Assembly: GCF_030015065.1 (NCBI RefSeq)
Contig: NZ_JAIVFN010000001.1
Location: 88,931-152,930 of the forward strand
Direction of reading: 5' to 3'
DNA length: 64,000 nucleotides
From: Xanthobacter autotrophicus
GTDB taxonomy: Bacteria; Pseudomonadota; Alphaproteobacteria; Rhizobiales; Xanthobacteraceae
Part shown: positions 49,151 through 61,368 of the stretch, in pieces
Position numbering within the stretch: position 1 is the first letter of the stretch
Layout of the letters: each line of letters opens with the position of its first letter
Notes under the pieces: model-generated
Databases searched by the model: none
The model's input: the letters and a program-made list of their open reading frames with translations, nothing else
What the model was told of the DNA's origin: nothing
Translations under genes and position numbers: made by a program

Positions 49151-49612
49151 GGTGGAGGGAAGATGCCGGGCGGCGGCGGCAATATCGGGGCCGCGGAAAG
49201 GCCGAGCCGCGGCGTTGGAGCGGCAACCTCTGGGGCGTCTCGCGGAGCGAAGCTCCACGACGCCACCCGGCGCCACCCTTTCGAGAATGCAACGTCCGTC
49301 CATAAGGACCCACCTCAGGCGCGGCGTCCGGAAACACTTTCCGAGCTACGCTCACCGTCGCGCGTTGCTTCTCGTTTCAATGGGGTTTTGTGGCGGCTTC
49401 GCGGCGCCTTGGGGCCCCCGCCGGGGCGACAACTTCAAAGGCGCGGGAGTGTGTCTTCGCCGTCACAATAATGGCACCTGAAACCACTGGCTTCCTTTGC
49501 GAACCTGCGATCCGAGCGACCGGAGGGGCCTGGAGCGTGGCGCCACGGCCACACTCCTCTCGGCCACATGCCTGCGGCACGACGGAGGACCCGGCCCCCG
49601 CCGCAGCCGGCT
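49151..49612. other. Intergenic region between exoR and valS
   Basis: About 460 bases between the exoR start and the valS stop, both minus strand. It should contain the exoR promoter and the valS terminator, but I see no strong intrinsic terminator with a T tract and no convincing gene; short open frames here have no ribosome site or family features. Confidence 0.4.
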
Positions 49613-52405
49613 TCAGGCCGCGCCACCTGAAAGCTGGGCGATCGCGGCTCGGACCTTGTCCTTGCGGTGGAGATATTCCTCGCGCTTCTCGCGCTCGGCC
49701 TCCACCACCTCTTCCGGCGCGCGGGCGACGAAGCTCTCGTTTCCGAGCTTGGCGTCGATGCGGGCCACCTCCTGGTCGAGCTTGCCCTCTTCCTTCCTGA
49801 GGCGGCCGAGCTCGGCGGCAAGATCCACCACGCCGGCCAGTGGCAGGGCGGCCACCTCGCCGCGCACCACCATCTGCACCGACTCGCCGGGAACCGTATC
49901 GGCCACCGTCACGCCCGAGAGGCGGGCGAGGCGGCGGATGGCGTCGTCCCACGCGGCGGCACGCTCCGTGGTCTCCGCGCCCGGCTCCACCAGCACCAGG
50001 GGCACCTGCGCGCCCGCAGGAACGTTCATCTCCGCACGCACGGAGCGGATCTCGGTGATGAGGTCCACCACCCAGCCCACTTCCGCCTCGGCGTCAGGCG
50101 CCTCAAGGCCCGACAGGTCCGGCCAGGGGGCGAGGGCCAGCAGGCTGGTGCGGGCGGGGCCGTCCTTGCCGGTTTCGGCCCACAATTCCTCGGTCAGGAA
50201 GGGCATGAAGGGGTGCAGCAGCCCCATGGCCACGTCCAGCACATAGGCGGTCGCCGCCCGGGCCTCGTCCTTCGCGGCGCCATCCGGGCCGGACAGGAGG
50301 GGCTTGGCCAGCTCCAGGTGCCAGTCGCAGAACACGTTCCAGAGGAAGCGGTAGATGGCCGCCGCCGCCTCGTTGAAGCGGTAGGCCAGGATGGCCTCGG
50401 ACACCTCGGCGGTGGCGCGGGCAGCCTCGCCGATGATCCAGCGGTTCAGCGTGCCTTCCACCTTGGCCGGGTCGAAGCCCTCCACCCGCGCGCAGCCGTT
50501 CATCTGCGCGAACCGCACCGCGTTCCAGAGCTTGGTGGCGAAGTTGCGATACCCCTCCACGCGGGAGGTGGCGAGCTTGATGTCGCGCCCCTGCGCCGCC
50601 ATGGCCGCCAGGGTGAAGCGCAGGGCGTCGGCGCCATATTTCTCCACGAGGTCCAGCGGGTCGATGACGTTGCCCTTGGACTTCGACATCTTCGCCCCCT
50701 TCTCGTCGCGGACGAGGGCGTGGATGTAGACGTCCTTGAACGGCACTTCGCCGTCCATGAAGTGCAGGCCCATCATCATCATCCGGGCCACCCAGAAGAA
50801 GATGATGTCGAAGCCCGTCACCAGCACCGATGTGGGGTAGAACTTCTTCAGCTCGCCGGTCTCGTCGGGCCAGCCCATGGTGGAGAAGGGCCACAGGGCG
50901 GAGGAGAACCAGGTGTCGAGCACGTCCTCGTCGCGGGTGAGGAAGCCGGCGCGCTTGGCGGCGTCGTCGATCAGCGCCTGCGCGTCCTCGGGCGAGAGCG
51001 TTTCGTTGCCCACATTGTGGGCCAGAGCCTGCTCGAAGGCCTCGTCCTCGTCCATGGCGACGAAGACATTGCCAAAGGGGTCATACCAGGCCGGGATCTG
51101 GTGGCCCCACCACAATTGGCGGGAGATGCACCAGGGCTGGATGTTCTCCAGCCACTCGAAATAGGTCTTCTCCCAGTTCTTCGGCACGAAGGCGGTGCGC
51201 CCCTCGCGCACGGCAGCGAGGGCCGGCTGGGCCAGGGTCTTGGCGTCCACATACCACTGGTCGGTGAGCCAGGGCTCGATGACCACATTGGAGCGGTCGC
51301 CGTGGGGCACCATGTTGGTGTGCGGCTCGATCTTCTCCAGCAGCTCCAGGCCGGTCAGAAGCTCCACGATCTGCTTGCGCGCGGCGAAGCGGTCCTGGCC
51401 CTTCAGGTGGGAAAGCTGGCCGGCGGCATCGGGCGCGTCCACGTAAGCCTCGGGGCGCTCGGCATGGTCGTCGAGGATGCCCTGCGGGTCGATGCGCCCT
51501 TCCGCATCCAGCACATTTATCATCGGCAGGCCGTGGCGCTTGCCCACCTCGAAATCGTTGAAGTCGTGCGCCGGGGTGATCTTCACCGCGCCGGAGCCCT
51601 TCTCCGGATCGGAATACTCGTCGGCGACGATGGGGATGCGCCGGCCCACCAGCGGCAGGATCACATATCTGCCAATGAGGTCGCGGTAGCGCTCGTCCTC
51701 GGGGTGCACCGCCACCGCCGTGTCGCCCAGCATGGTCTCGGGGCGGGTGGTGGCCACCGTGATGAAGCGGTCCTTCTCGCCCTCGATGGGATAGCGCAGG
51801 TGCCAGAGGTGACCCTTCATCTCCACCTGCATCACCTCCAGGTCCGAGATGGCGGACTGGAACTTGGGGTCCCAGTTCACGAGGCGCTTGTCCTTGTAGA
51901 TCAGCCCCTCGCGATAGAGCTGCACGAACACCTTCAGCACGGCGCGGCTGAGGCCCTCGTCCATGGTGAAGCGCTCGCGCGACCAGTCGCACGAGGCGCC
52001 GAGCTTCTTCAGCTGGTTGACGATGGTGCCGCCCGATTCGGCCTTCCAGGCCCACACCTTCTCCACGAAGGCGACGCGGCCCATGTCGCGCCGGCCCGGC
52101 AACTTCTGCGCGGCCAGCTGGCGCTCCACCACCATCTGGGTGGCGATGCCCGCATGGTCGGTGCCCGGCTGCCACAGCACGTCCTTGCCGCGCATGCGCT
52201 CGAAGCGGGCCAGCACATCCTGCAGCGTGTTGTTGAGCGCGTGGCCCATGTGCAGGGAGCCGGTGACGTTTGGCGGCGGGATGACGATGGAGAAGCCTTC
52301 GGCGTCCTTGCGCTCGGGGCGGCCGCACCGGAACGCGCCGGCCTCTTCCCACTGGGCGGCGATGCGCTCTTCCACGGCGGCGGGATCGAAGACTTTTTCC
52401 AGCAT
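49613..52405 (-). CDS. valS: Valyl-tRNA synthetase
   Basis: Class I synthetase charging tRNA-Val, 930 residues. HIGH appears as [16 protein letters not shown] (~44-60), the zinc-free alphaproteobacterial CP1 editing domain follows ([20 protein letters not shown]), and KMSKS is [12 protein letters not shown] near residue 570. The anticodon-binding domain and C-terminal coiled coil ([20 protein letters not shown]) are complete. It lies downstream of popZ as in many relatives. Confidence 0.97.
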   Translation of the reverse strand: MLEKVFDPAAVEERIAAQWEEAGAFRCGRPERKDAEGFSIVIPPPNVTGSLHMGHALNNTLQDVLARFERMRGKDVLWQPGTDHAGIATQMVVERQLAAQKLPGRRDMGRVAFVEKVWAWKAESGGTIVNQLKKLGASCDWSRERFTMDEGLSRAVLKVFVQLYREGLIYKDKRLVNWDPKFQSAISDLEVMQVEMKGHLWHLRYPIEGEKDRFITVATTRPETMLGDTAVAVHPEDERYRDLIGRYVILPLVGRRIPIVADEYSDPEKGSGAVKITPAHDFNDFEVGKRHGLPMINVLDAEGRIDPQGILDDHAERPEAYVDAPDAAGQLSHLKGQDRFAARKQIVELLTGLELLEKIEPHTNMVPHGDRSNVVIEPWLTDQWYVDAKTLAQPALAAVREGRTAFVPKNWEKTYFEWLENIQPWCISRQLWWGHQIPAWYDPFGNVFVAMDEDEAFEQALAHNVGNETLSPEDAQALIDDAAKRAGFLTRDEDVLDTWFSSALWPFSTMGWPDETGELKKFYPTSVLVTGFDIIFFWVARMMMMGLHFMDGEVPFKDVYIHALVRDEKGAKMSKSKGNVIDPLDLVEKYGADALRFTLAAMAAQGRDIKLATSRVEGYRNFATKLWNAVRFAQMNGCARVEGFDPAKVEGTLNRWIIGEAARATAEVSEAILAYRFNEAAAAIYRFLWNVFCDWHLELAKPLLSGPDGAAKDEARAATAYVLDVAMGLLHPFMPFLTEELWAETGKDGPARTSLLALAPWPDLSGLEAPDAEAEVGWVVDLITEIRSVRAEMNVPAGAQVPLVLVEPGAETTERAAAWDDAIRRLARLSGVTVADTVPGESVQMVVRGEVAALPLAGVVDLAAELGRLRKEEGKLDQEVARIDAKLGNESFVARAPEEVVEAEREKREEYLHRKDKVRAAIAQLSGGAA

Positions 52406-52593
52406 GAAACGAGGCTCCGCGGATGCGCTGGGCCGCAGGCCGGCGCGGCGCGCCGGGCCCGGCTCCCGCGTCCGCTCCGGACGGGACAGGGTCAGCGGGC
52501 GTTAAAGCCGTTCCGGCGGGCCGGCGTCAACCACGCGGCGCGACGCCCATTCCGTCGTGCACGGTTCAGGCCTTGGCCCGGCCCGCTCCAAAC

Positions 52594-52630
52594 GAAAAGG
52601 CCGCTGGCCGGCGGCAGCGACCGGCGGCCT
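52594..52630 (-). terminator. Terminator downstream of popZ
   Basis: On the minus strand aggccgc (52630-52624) pairs with gcggcct (52604-52598), followed by TTTCGTTT. The long 19-base loop is itself GC-rich and partly self-complementary. It lies between popZ and valS. Confidence 0.6.
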
Positions 52631-52654
52631 GAAGCCAGGGCGGCGAAACGGGAC

Positions 52655-53632
52655 TCAGCGCGGACGGCGCGCGACGCGCTCGATCTCCGCACGCACAAGC
52701 CGCTCCACGATGTCGGGAAGGTTCTGGTCCAGCCAATCCTTCAGCATGGGCCGCAGGATCTCCTTGACCAGATCTTCGATGGTGCGCTGCTTCTGCGGCA
52801 GCAGCAGGTCGCCGAGCGACTGGAAGGCCGCCGCCACCACATCGTCCACGTTGGGCGAAAGCAGATCCCGGCGACGGGCGCGCTCATCGGCCTCGGCCGG
52901 ATGATCCATGGCGGCAGGCTCGCCGGGGACCGGCTTGGCGGGACGCGGCATGGTCCGAAAGTCCGGTGCGGGGGGACGCGGGGGGCGTCGAGGCTCGCCT
53001 GAGTCGGCTGCGGCTGCCGAGCGCTCCGCAGGGAGCTCGGCGAGGCGGGCGGCGCGGTGCGGCTGCGCCTCGAAGCGCTCGTCGGTCGCGCGGCGCTCGA
53101 AATCGCGGAGCATGCGCGGCGCGGAGGCTTCCGAAGCAAGGTACCGGCCACGCTCACGCGCTGGCGGCCCCGGGGGATCCGCCAGCTCATCGCCGGCCAG
53201 ATGCTCTTCGGTCGGAGGCTCGTCACCGAGCGGACCGGCGCTCGCGGGATGGGCCGCGAGAGTCTCGGCGGCCAGATGGTCGCTCAGGTCCTCGAGGTCC
53301 TGCCGGGCGCGGGCGCGCATGTCCCGGTCTCCCGCCGCGGGGCGTGGGGGACCAGCGCGGCGCGCCGCGTCACGCGGCTCGGGCGCCGGAGCATCGGGCC
53401 GGCGGGCGGCGCGCTCGGCCGGCTCGGGCCCCTCGGAGTGGCGACGTTCCGGTGCCGCGGGCCGGGCCGCCCGTTCGGAAGAAGCCGGCTCATGCACCGT
53501 AGGGTTCGGGGCGGAGCGTTCGGAGGCATGGTGCGTCGGGGACGGCGGAACGTCGTCATCCGCCATGATGCGGCGAATGGAGGCGAGGATGTCTTCCATT
53601 GACGGCTCTTGCACCTTTGGGATCGCAGCCAT
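52655..53632 (-). CDS. popZ: PopZ-like polar organising protein (DUF2497)
   Basis: A 325-residue protein with the two conserved ends of PopZ: N-terminal MEDILASIRRIMADDD (~12-27) and C-terminal helices TIEDLVKEILRPMLKDWLDQ and LPDIVERLVRAEIERVARR. Between them is a long Pro/Arg/Ala/Glu-rich disordered stretch. PopZ forms a polymeric hub at the cell pole that anchors the origin through ParB. The central region is more arginine-rich than the acidic linker of Caulobacter PopZ. Confidence 0.88.
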   Translation of the reverse strand: MAAIPKVQEPSMEDILASIRRIMADDDVPPSPTHHASERSAPNPTVHEPASSERAARPAAPERRHSEGPEPAERAARRPDAPAPEPRDAARRAGPPRPAAGDRDMRARARQDLEDLSDHLAAETLAAHPASAGPLGDEPPTEEHLAGDELADPPGPPARERGRYLASEASAPRMLRDFERRATDERFEAQPHRAARLAELPAERSAAAADSGEPRRPPRPPAPDFRTMPRPAKPVPGEPAAMDHPAEADERARRRDLLSPNVDDVVAAAFQSLGDLLLPQKQRTIEDLVKEILRPMLKDWLDQNLPDIVERLVRAEIERVARRPR

Positions 53633-53782
53633 GTCCGACCTCGGCCGAAGACGACCCGACGACGGGCCGTACGTGGCCGCGTCGGGGGGCGAGAATCGCC
53701 AATCGCGAGAGGGAGTATGGCACCGTGAAAACGGGCTGCAAAAGAGCCCGTTACACCCGTATGCAGGGTTATTTTCGCCGGA

Positions 53783-55171
53783 TTACTTTCCGTCGGGAGT
53801 CCGCACGCCAGCCCAGCTGTCGCGCACCTGGTCGTAATGCACCCTGGGATCGTAGACGTTGACCTTCAGCCCCAGCGAGATCGCATCCAGCCTGCCGATG
53901 ATCGACAGCAGCGAATAGGCCGCCACCACCCGGTCGCGCTGCGCCACCACGAGGGCGGACTGGGAATTGGTGAGATCGCGCTGCGCGTTCAGCACATCAG
54001 TGGTGGTACGCTGGCCCACCCGCCATTCCTCGCGCACGCCTTCGAGCGCCAGGGTGTTGGCGGCGACAGAGGCCTGCGCGGCCTGAATCTGCACCTTCGA
54101 CGCTTCCAGCGCGCCCCAGAACTGCACCGCCTGGGCCCGGATGGCGTCGCGGTTCACGTCCACGTCGATGCGCGCCTGGGAGAGCAGTTCCTTCGCCTGG
54201 CGGATGTTCGCGTACTCCACGCCGCCCTGGTAGATGGGAACCGACAGGTTCAGCGTGACCGAGGCACCGCCGAGCTTGTCCACGGCGAAGCTCTGGTCGT
54301 AGGCCTGCGATGCCTGGCCCTGCAGCGAGAGGTTGGGCATCAGCCCGCCTTCCGCCACCTTCACCTGGAACACCGCCGCATCCACGGCGAATTCCGACGC
54401 CTTCACCGCGGGATGGTGGTTGAGGCCGCTGGAGATCACGCGGTCCACGTTCGCGGGCAGCATGCCCTCGATCGAGCGCGGGTTGGACAGCCGGCCCGGC
54501 TCCACGCCGATCACCTGCCGGTACACCGCCCGCGCCGAGGACAGGTTGGCGACGGCCTGGCTCACCTGATACTGCGCGTCCGCGACCCGGGCCTCGGCCT
54601 GGGCCACGTCGGTCCGCGTCACCTCGCCCACGTTGAAGCGGTCGCGGGTGGCCCGCAATTCCTGCTCGAACGCAGCGAGGCTCTTTCGCTGGAGATCCAG
54701 CAGCGCGATGGCCTGAATGACGTTCATATAGGCCGTCGCCGCGTTCAGCAGCACGGTCTGCTCGGTATTGCGGAGCGTCTCGCGCGAGCCGCGCACCTGC
54801 GATTCGGCGGTGCGGGTCTGGTTCGCGGTGGTGAAGCCGTTGAACAAGGTATAGGCGGCAGTCAGCGCGAACTGGCGCGGCCAGAGCCAGCCGCTCGTGG
54901 TTACCCCGCCCGAGGTCTGCCGCCCGTATTCCGGTCCGGCGGAGGCCGAGGCCCCGAGGGTCGGCCGATAGCCCGAAAGGGCCTGAGGCACCTTCTCATC
55001 CACCGCTCGCGTGCCGGCCCGCTGCGAATTCAGCGTGGGATTGTTGACGTAGGCCATCCCGAGGGCCGCCTCGAGCGTCTGGGCGGACACACTTCCCATG
55101 CCGAGCGCGACAATGCCGGCTCCCGCCAAAAAGGCATATCCGCTTCGGCGAACGAGTCTCGCAACCGACAT
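53783..55171 (-). CDS. tolC: TolC-family outer-membrane channel
   Basis: Outer-membrane duct of type I secretion and efflux systems. The 462-residue protein has a signal peptide (ending GMGSVSAQ) and two OEP repeats: LEAALGMAYVNNPTLNSQRA to SARAVYRQVIGVEPG (~32-225) and NHHPAVKASEFAVDAAVFQV to the end. RFNVGEVTRTDVAQAEARVA and EWRVGQRTTTDVLNAQRDL are the paired helical signatures. No inner-membrane pump is adjacent, as usual for a shared TolC. It lies between pcm and popZ. Confidence 0.93.
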   Translation of the reverse strand: MSVARLVRRSGYAFLAGAGIVALGMGSVSAQTLEAALGMAYVNNPTLNSQRAGTRAVDEKVPQALSGYRPTLGASASAGPEYGRQTSGGVTTSGWLWPRQFALTAAYTLFNGFTTANQTRTAESQVRGSRETLRNTEQTVLLNAATAYMNVIQAIALLDLQRKSLAAFEQELRATRDRFNVGEVTRTDVAQAEARVADAQYQVSQAVANLSSARAVYRQVIGVEPGRLSNPRSIEGMLPANVDRVISSGLNHHPAVKASEFAVDAAVFQVKVAEGGLMPNLSLQGQASQAYDQSFAVDKLGGASVTLNLSVPIYQGGVEYANIRQAKELLSQARIDVDVNRDAIRAQAVQFWGALEASKVQIQAAQASVAANTLALEGVREEWRVGQRTTTDVLNAQRDLTNSQSALVVAQRDRVVAAYSLLSIIGRLDAISLGLKVNVYDPRVHYDQVRDSWAGVRTPDGK

Positions 55172-55329
55172 CCCAATCTCCCGGTCCGACGCAGCGTGCA
55201 GACGTGCTGCACCGACTCTGCCGCGCGGTAACTTGTCCGAAAGATATCTGTCCCGCTGGCGATCGGGAACCGATCGGTTCGATCCTCAGGTCGTTTTCGG
55301 GTTACCGCGGCAAACGCGCCACAGGTTCG

Positions 55330-55992
55330 TCAGAAAACGAAGCGCGGCAAGGCCTTGAAGCCCGGCAGCGCGGGCACTGCGGCGTTGAAGGCCACCCGTT
55401 CGCTCATCGTGCCGGCGACCTTGGTGAACACCCGGGCCTGTCCGGCGCCGCCATGGCCCACCACCGCGACGACTCGCCCCCCCTCCTTCACCTGGGCGAA
55501 GAGGTTGGCGGGCACCTCATCGACGGCACCGTTGAGGAGAATCAGGTCGTAGGGCGCCTCTGCGGCCCAGCCGGCCGTCAGCGGGCCCTGCATCACCGCC
55601 ACGTTGGCAACGCCGAGCTCGGCGAGGGTCGCGGTCGCGGTGGCGGCGAGGGCGGCATCCTCCTCCACGGCCACCACCTGCTGGGCGAGCCGCGACAGCA
55701 CGGCAGCCGAGTAGCCGGTGCCCGTGCCCACATCGAGGACGTGCTCATGTTCCTGCACGTCCGCGAGCTGCACCAGACGGGCGAGAATCATCGGCTCGAT
55801 GAGGTAGCGCGGCGCGTTGCCGGAGGTGAGCGCCAGATCGTCGTCGATATAAGCCAGCGACTTCAGCGCCGCCGGCACGAACTTCTCGCGCGGGATCTCC
55901 AGCATGGCGCCGACGATGCGAGGGTCGGTGACATTGTTGGTGCGGACCTGCCCGTCCACCATGCCGCGGCGAAGCTCGACGAAATCGATCAT
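55330..55992 (-). CDS. pcm: Protein-L-isoaspartate O-methyltransferase
   Basis: SAM-dependent repair enzyme methylating isoaspartyl residues. The 220-residue protein begins MIDFVELRRGMVDGQVRTN, has EPMILARLVQLADV and the SAM motif VLDVGTGTGYSAAVLSRLA (~82-100), then DLILLNGAVDEVP. The usual IVVTAA-type stretch reads as LILLNGA here, a variant common in alphaproteobacterial homologues beside tolC. ATG 55992 has GGAG upstream. Confidence 0.9.
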   Translation of the reverse strand: MIDFVELRRGMVDGQVRTNNVTDPRIVGAMLEIPREKFVPAALKSLAYIDDDLALTSGNAPRYLIEPMILARLVQLADVQEHEHVLDVGTGTGYSAAVLSRLAQQVVAVEEDAALAATATATLAELGVANVAVMQGPLTAGWAAEAPYDLILLNGAVDEVPANLFAQVKEGGRVVAVVGHGGAGQARVFTKVAGTMSERVAFNAAVPALPGFKALPRFVF

Positions 55993-56392
55993 GATGCGTC
56001 TCCGGCCATCCCCGGACCCGGACCGGCCCCGACGCAATCGTCCCGGGCAGCGGCTCCGTGCCAAAACCTCAGATAGGACACCCGCCTGCCGACCGGATCG
56101 CCACGCGACCCGCCCGGCACGGGGCGCTCACGCGGACGGCGCGCCGAAGGCCCGGAACGCCTGTGCCGCCCGGCTCAAGAGCCATATTGCCGCCCCTTTT
56201 GCAAGGCGCTCAATACGCTTGGCGCGGCCGGGGGCGGGGCGATGTGGCCGCAAGTCGCATGGTTCCGGGACGGCCGCGGGTAGAGGCTTCTCCCCTGCCC
56301 CGGAATTAAGCCCGCGCGCCGCCCGCGTTTCGGGTGCCGTCTTATTGCGCTCGCCGGCGACGGCCCCAAGTCGACGGGCTGGAGATCCCAGG
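55993..56392. other. Intergenic region between divergent pcm and globin genes
   Basis: About 400 GC-rich bases holding both promoters. I see no RNA gene, operator palindrome or repeat. GGAGATCCCAGG immediately before 56393 is the globin ribosome site. Confidence 0.4.
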
Positions 56393-56830
56393 ATGAACGC
56401 CTCCCTACCCCCGTCCGCCGAACCGGTGCCTGCCGGCCTCGACGAGGAGGCCGTGCGGCGCCTCGTCCACACCTTCTATGAGCGGGTGCAGAAGGACGCG
56501 CTGCTCGGCCCCATCTTTTCCGGCCGCATCGCTGACGATGCATGGCCAGTTCACCTGGCCAAGATGTGCGATTTCTGGTCCTCGGTGCTGCTGAAGAGCG
56601 GCCGCTATTCGGGACGCCCCCTGCCGCCCCACCTCGCGCTCGGGAGCGACGCCGGGGAAGCCCAGTTCGCCCGCTGGCTCGCGGTGTTCCGCCCCACCGC
56701 GCTGGAGGTCCTGCCACCCGCAGCCGCCCAGGCGGCGATTGCCCACGCCGAGCGCATGGCCCAGTCCTTCCGCATGGCCATCGGCTTCCACAATGGCGAG
56801 GACATCACCCGGATTTCGCCGTTCAAATAG
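56393..56830 (+). CDS. Group III truncated haemoglobin
   Basis: A 145-residue 2-on-2 globin. VRRLVHTFYERVQKDALLGPIF, MCDFWSSVLLKSGRYSG and the proximal His80 in GRPLPPHLAL followed by FARWLAVFRPTA are typical of group III (TrHb3). These bind oxygen or nitric oxide; roles in microaerobic growth or nitrosative stress are proposed for the family, not shown here. ATG 56393 is supported by GGAGA upstream. Confidence 0.9.
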   Translation: MNASLPPSAEPVPAGLDEEAVRRLVHTFYERVQKDALLGPIFSGRIADDAWPVHLAKMCDFWSSVLLKSGRYSGRPLPPHLALGSDAGEAQFARWLAVFRPTALEVLPPAAAQAAIAHAERMAQSFRMAIGFHNGEDITRISPFK

Positions 56831-57065
56831 GGCCCAGGGGGGCGAAATCATGCCTGTGCCACACCTGGAGCGAGGCCCAAGGCGCGCCGCCGGATGCGTC
56901 TGGCCGGTCCCGACCCTCAAGGCAACCTCGCTCGCCCCCTTGCGCTCCCTGTCCCGGCACGCGACGTGCTGCGGGAACAGGAGGAGATGCACAAATGGTC
57001 CGGGGACAAGCTGAAGGCTCTGCTTGCGCCCGTGCCGCGAACACCTTAAGAACGCGCCTTCGTGA

Positions 57066-57139
57066 GGCCACGTGGCGGAGTGGTTACGCAGCGGACTGCA
57101 AATCCGTGCACCCCGGTTCGATTCCGGGCGTGGCCTCCA
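57066..57139 (+). tRNA. tRNA-Cys (GCA)
   Basis: Seventy-four bases including encoded CCA. Acceptor arms ggccacg / cgtggcc pair fully, the anticodon GCA is at 57098-57100 in a ggact/aatcc stem region, and the T-arm has ggttcgatt. No mobile element adjoins it. Confidence 0.96.
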
Positions 57140-57387
57140 CTTCCCGGATCTGCCCCTGCAACACGGCATGCGCCGGCGGATTCCCGCCCTCGCCGGGCCT
57201 CCTGCCAAAGCGTCGCATCCGGCGCCCCGAGCGCGGCTTGCATGCCACAGGCACCGCCGAAGCGGCCGTTCCGGCTGCTCGCGCCCCAGCGATCATTCAT
57301 CAGGGTACCACACACCGTTGACTTGCGCGGGCGTCGGCGGTTCATGAACCCCATGCGGCCCCGCTCCATCGGCCGCCGGAGACAGGC

Positions 57388-59259
<1,872 letters not shown>

Positions 59260-59385
59260 TTTTGCAAGGCTTCGCACCCGATCGGCGGATCGGGTGCGGC
59301 ATTCGCGGCGCAGAAACTGCGTGTTTCGACTTCACAAGCGGGCAAGCGGTTGCTATATGGCGCCCCTCGGTCGCGAGACCCACGG

Positions 59386-59461
59386 TCCCTGATAGCTCAG
59401 TTGGTAGAGCGTTCGACTGTTAATCGAATGGTCGCAGGTTCGAGTCCTGCTCAGGGAGCCA
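59386..59461 (+). tRNA. tRNA-Asn (GTT), integration site of the element to the right
   Basis: Seventy-six bases including CCA. Acceptor arms tccctga / tcaggga pair, the anticodon GTT is at 59419-59421, and the T-arm has ggttcgagtcc. The tRNA is intact. A recombinase gene abuts its 3' end, which is the usual arrangement for a tRNA-targeted element (attL side). Confidence 0.95.
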
Positions 59462-60822
59462 ATTCGGTACGAAACTGCGAACGCCTAGCGTCGCCGTTTC
59501 CACTCCAGGCTTTCCTCCAGACACCTCGGCGAGGGTCTGGAGGAGCTTGAGGGCCGAACCCCGGATCACAATCTGGTCCGCTCCCACCTCTGCCCTCTGT
59601 ACTAAACTTTGGATGTGGTTCCTCCGGAAGGTTCCATCCTCCCGGCCCAGCCGTTGCCGGGCCATTCGAGCGAACTCGTTGATCGATTCCATGGTGATGT
59701 TGGCGCTCCGGGCATCCCGGCTTTCCGCGCGCTCCACGTCGGCCCTAGCCGAATCCCTGATCCGCTTCAGTTCCGCGATTCTCCCCTTCAGGTTCGAATC
59801 GTCGAGGTCGGCCAGACCGTTCTCGATGGCCCGGTAGAGTCGGGGCAGTTTTTCCTCGGCATCGGCGGCTTGATGTTTCAGGGCGGTGATCTGCTCCTTT
59901 TCCTTCTCGGCGTGGTCCGACCGGCGCTCCACAAGTGCCCCCAACATATTTTCCAGACGCCCCGGCGTGAGCAACCGGGTCTCGACATGCTCGACGACGA
60001 TCGAATCCAGCTCCGCCATCGGGATAGTTCGACCCTTGCAGCCGGTCTTGCCCTGCCGTGCCGCGGTGCAGCAGATATAGTAGCGGTATTCCTCGCCCTT
60101 ACCGGATGTTCGTAAGGTCATGGCTCCGCCGCAGTCGGCGCAATAGGCCACTCCTCCCAGGAGGGTCGGCGAATTGACAACGGGCCGTCCCCGTCGCCAA
60201 TCCGGGCAAGGCGAAAGATCAAGCGCACAGTCTCGATATGGAGGGGATCGGGCTCGATCTTCTTCTTCGTCCGTGCTCCCCGCATTTCGGCGGCAACGAT
60301 CTTATAGCCGAAGGGCGGCCGTGAGCCGTTCCAATAGCCCTGGCGAGCGTTCTCGCGCATAGCCCGGAGGGTGTGCTTGGCGTTTTCCTTCGACTGGTAT
60401 TCGTCGAACAGCGCCATGATCTGGCGCATCATCACGCTCCTCGGATCGTCACCGAGCCCCTGGGTGATGGACGTCAGTCAGATGCCGTTCTTGGCAAGCC
60501 GGCGGACGTAAAACTCAAGCTGGAACTGGTCGCGGAAGAAGCGCGAGAATGAGTGGACGATGATCGTGTCGAATGGCGCGGGCTTCTGCGAGGCCTCGTC
60601 CATCATGCGCTGAAAGGACGGGCGCTTGTCGTCCGTCGCCGTTGCGCCGGGCTCGACAAACTCCGCGACGACCTCGATGCCGCGCGCCTCGCAATAGCCG
60701 ATAAGCTGGCGCCGCAGATCAGGGATCGATAGGTCCTGTTCAGCCTGCCGCCCGGTCGAGACACGGAGATAAAGCGCGGCACGCCCCGGCGTCGCCAAGG
60801 CGGGAGTCGCGTTGGCGTTCAT
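59420..60822 (-). pseudogene. Large serine recombinase, inactivated
   Basis: The N-terminal resolvase domain is encoded at 60478-60822: RAALYLRVSTGRQAEQDLS with the catalytic serine, then IIVHSFSRFFRDQF. It ends in a TGA where relatives have a sense codon; the same frame then continues (MRQIMALFDEYQSKENAKH, GSRPPFGYKI) to about 60185. There the sequence jumps, in another frame, to the zinc-ribbon part (YCADCGG ... YYICC, 60151-59420), so roughly 100 codons of the recombinase domain are missing. The last codons run into tRNA-Asn, the stop lying in its anticodon. GGAGGT precedes ATG 60822. Confidence 0.9.
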
Positions 60823-60843
60823 GCGAGACCTCCACGTTTAGAA

Positions 60844-61077
60844 TCACTTCGTAATGCCGAGAATCCTGTCCAGGTCGTCGCCCAGGTACAGTTCGAACAG
60901 TTCCAGCTCTTCGACAAAGATGGGAACCTCGTCCGGCCAGTCGTCGACGACCTTGGGCTGCCATTTCGGCTTAGCCGGCCTGGCAGCTCTCTTGCGCGGT
61001 GGCGGCGCCCGGTAGAAATCCAGGTAGTCGTCTTCGCCGCCCCCCGGCTCCGGGAATGGGATAATCTGTGCGGACAT
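60844..61077 (-). CDS. Small acidic protein upstream of the recombinase
   Basis: A 77-residue protein: MSAQIIPFPEPGGGEDDYLD, a basic proline-rich middle (PPPRKRAARPAKPKWQPK) and an acidic, aromatic-rich C-terminus (EVPIFVEELELFELYLGDD). It ends 21 bases before the recombinase start on the same strand. I do not recognise a family; small proteins of this style accompany serine recombinases in other elements, suggesting a directionality or accessory factor, which is inference only. Confidence 0.6.
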   Translation of the reverse strand: MSAQIIPFPEPGGGEDDYLDFYRAPPPRKRAARPAKPKWQPKVVDDWPDEVPIFVEELELFELYLGDDLDRILGITK

Positions 61078-61339
61078 GCCACTATAGTCGCCGCAATCGA
61101 CACTAAATCCAGTATCATTGCCGCGTCTCCATCCCGTACCGCTTGGAGATCGTGGCGGATGCCCGGCGGCTCCAGGGCACAGTTGGATACTGCCGCGTAG
61201 CGCAAATACTTGCGCTTTTCGGTGAAAACGTAGGCCTGGGTAGGTTCGGCGGGCGTTTCGGAGTGCATCAGCGTGTCCCGGCGTAGGCGGAATCCGCTAT
61301 CCCGACCTCGACGGCCTTGCAGCTTCCGCTCATTCTGGC

Positions 61340-61354
61340 TATATTCTGGATATA
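61340..61354. promoter_or_regulatory. Candidate autoregulatory operator before the toxin-antitoxin pair
   Basis: tatat-tctgg-atata, a small inverted repeat 15-30 bases upstream of the antitoxin ATG in an otherwise GC-rich stretch. Toxin-antitoxin operons commonly bind their own complex at such a site. Confidence 0.45.
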
Positions 61355-61368
61355 CGCGGAGAGTCGAA

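Noticed and set aside
49667..53002. An 1111-codon open frame on the plus strand
   Set aside because: Antisense to valS and popZ, both of which have complete motifs; composition is typical of a shadow frame.
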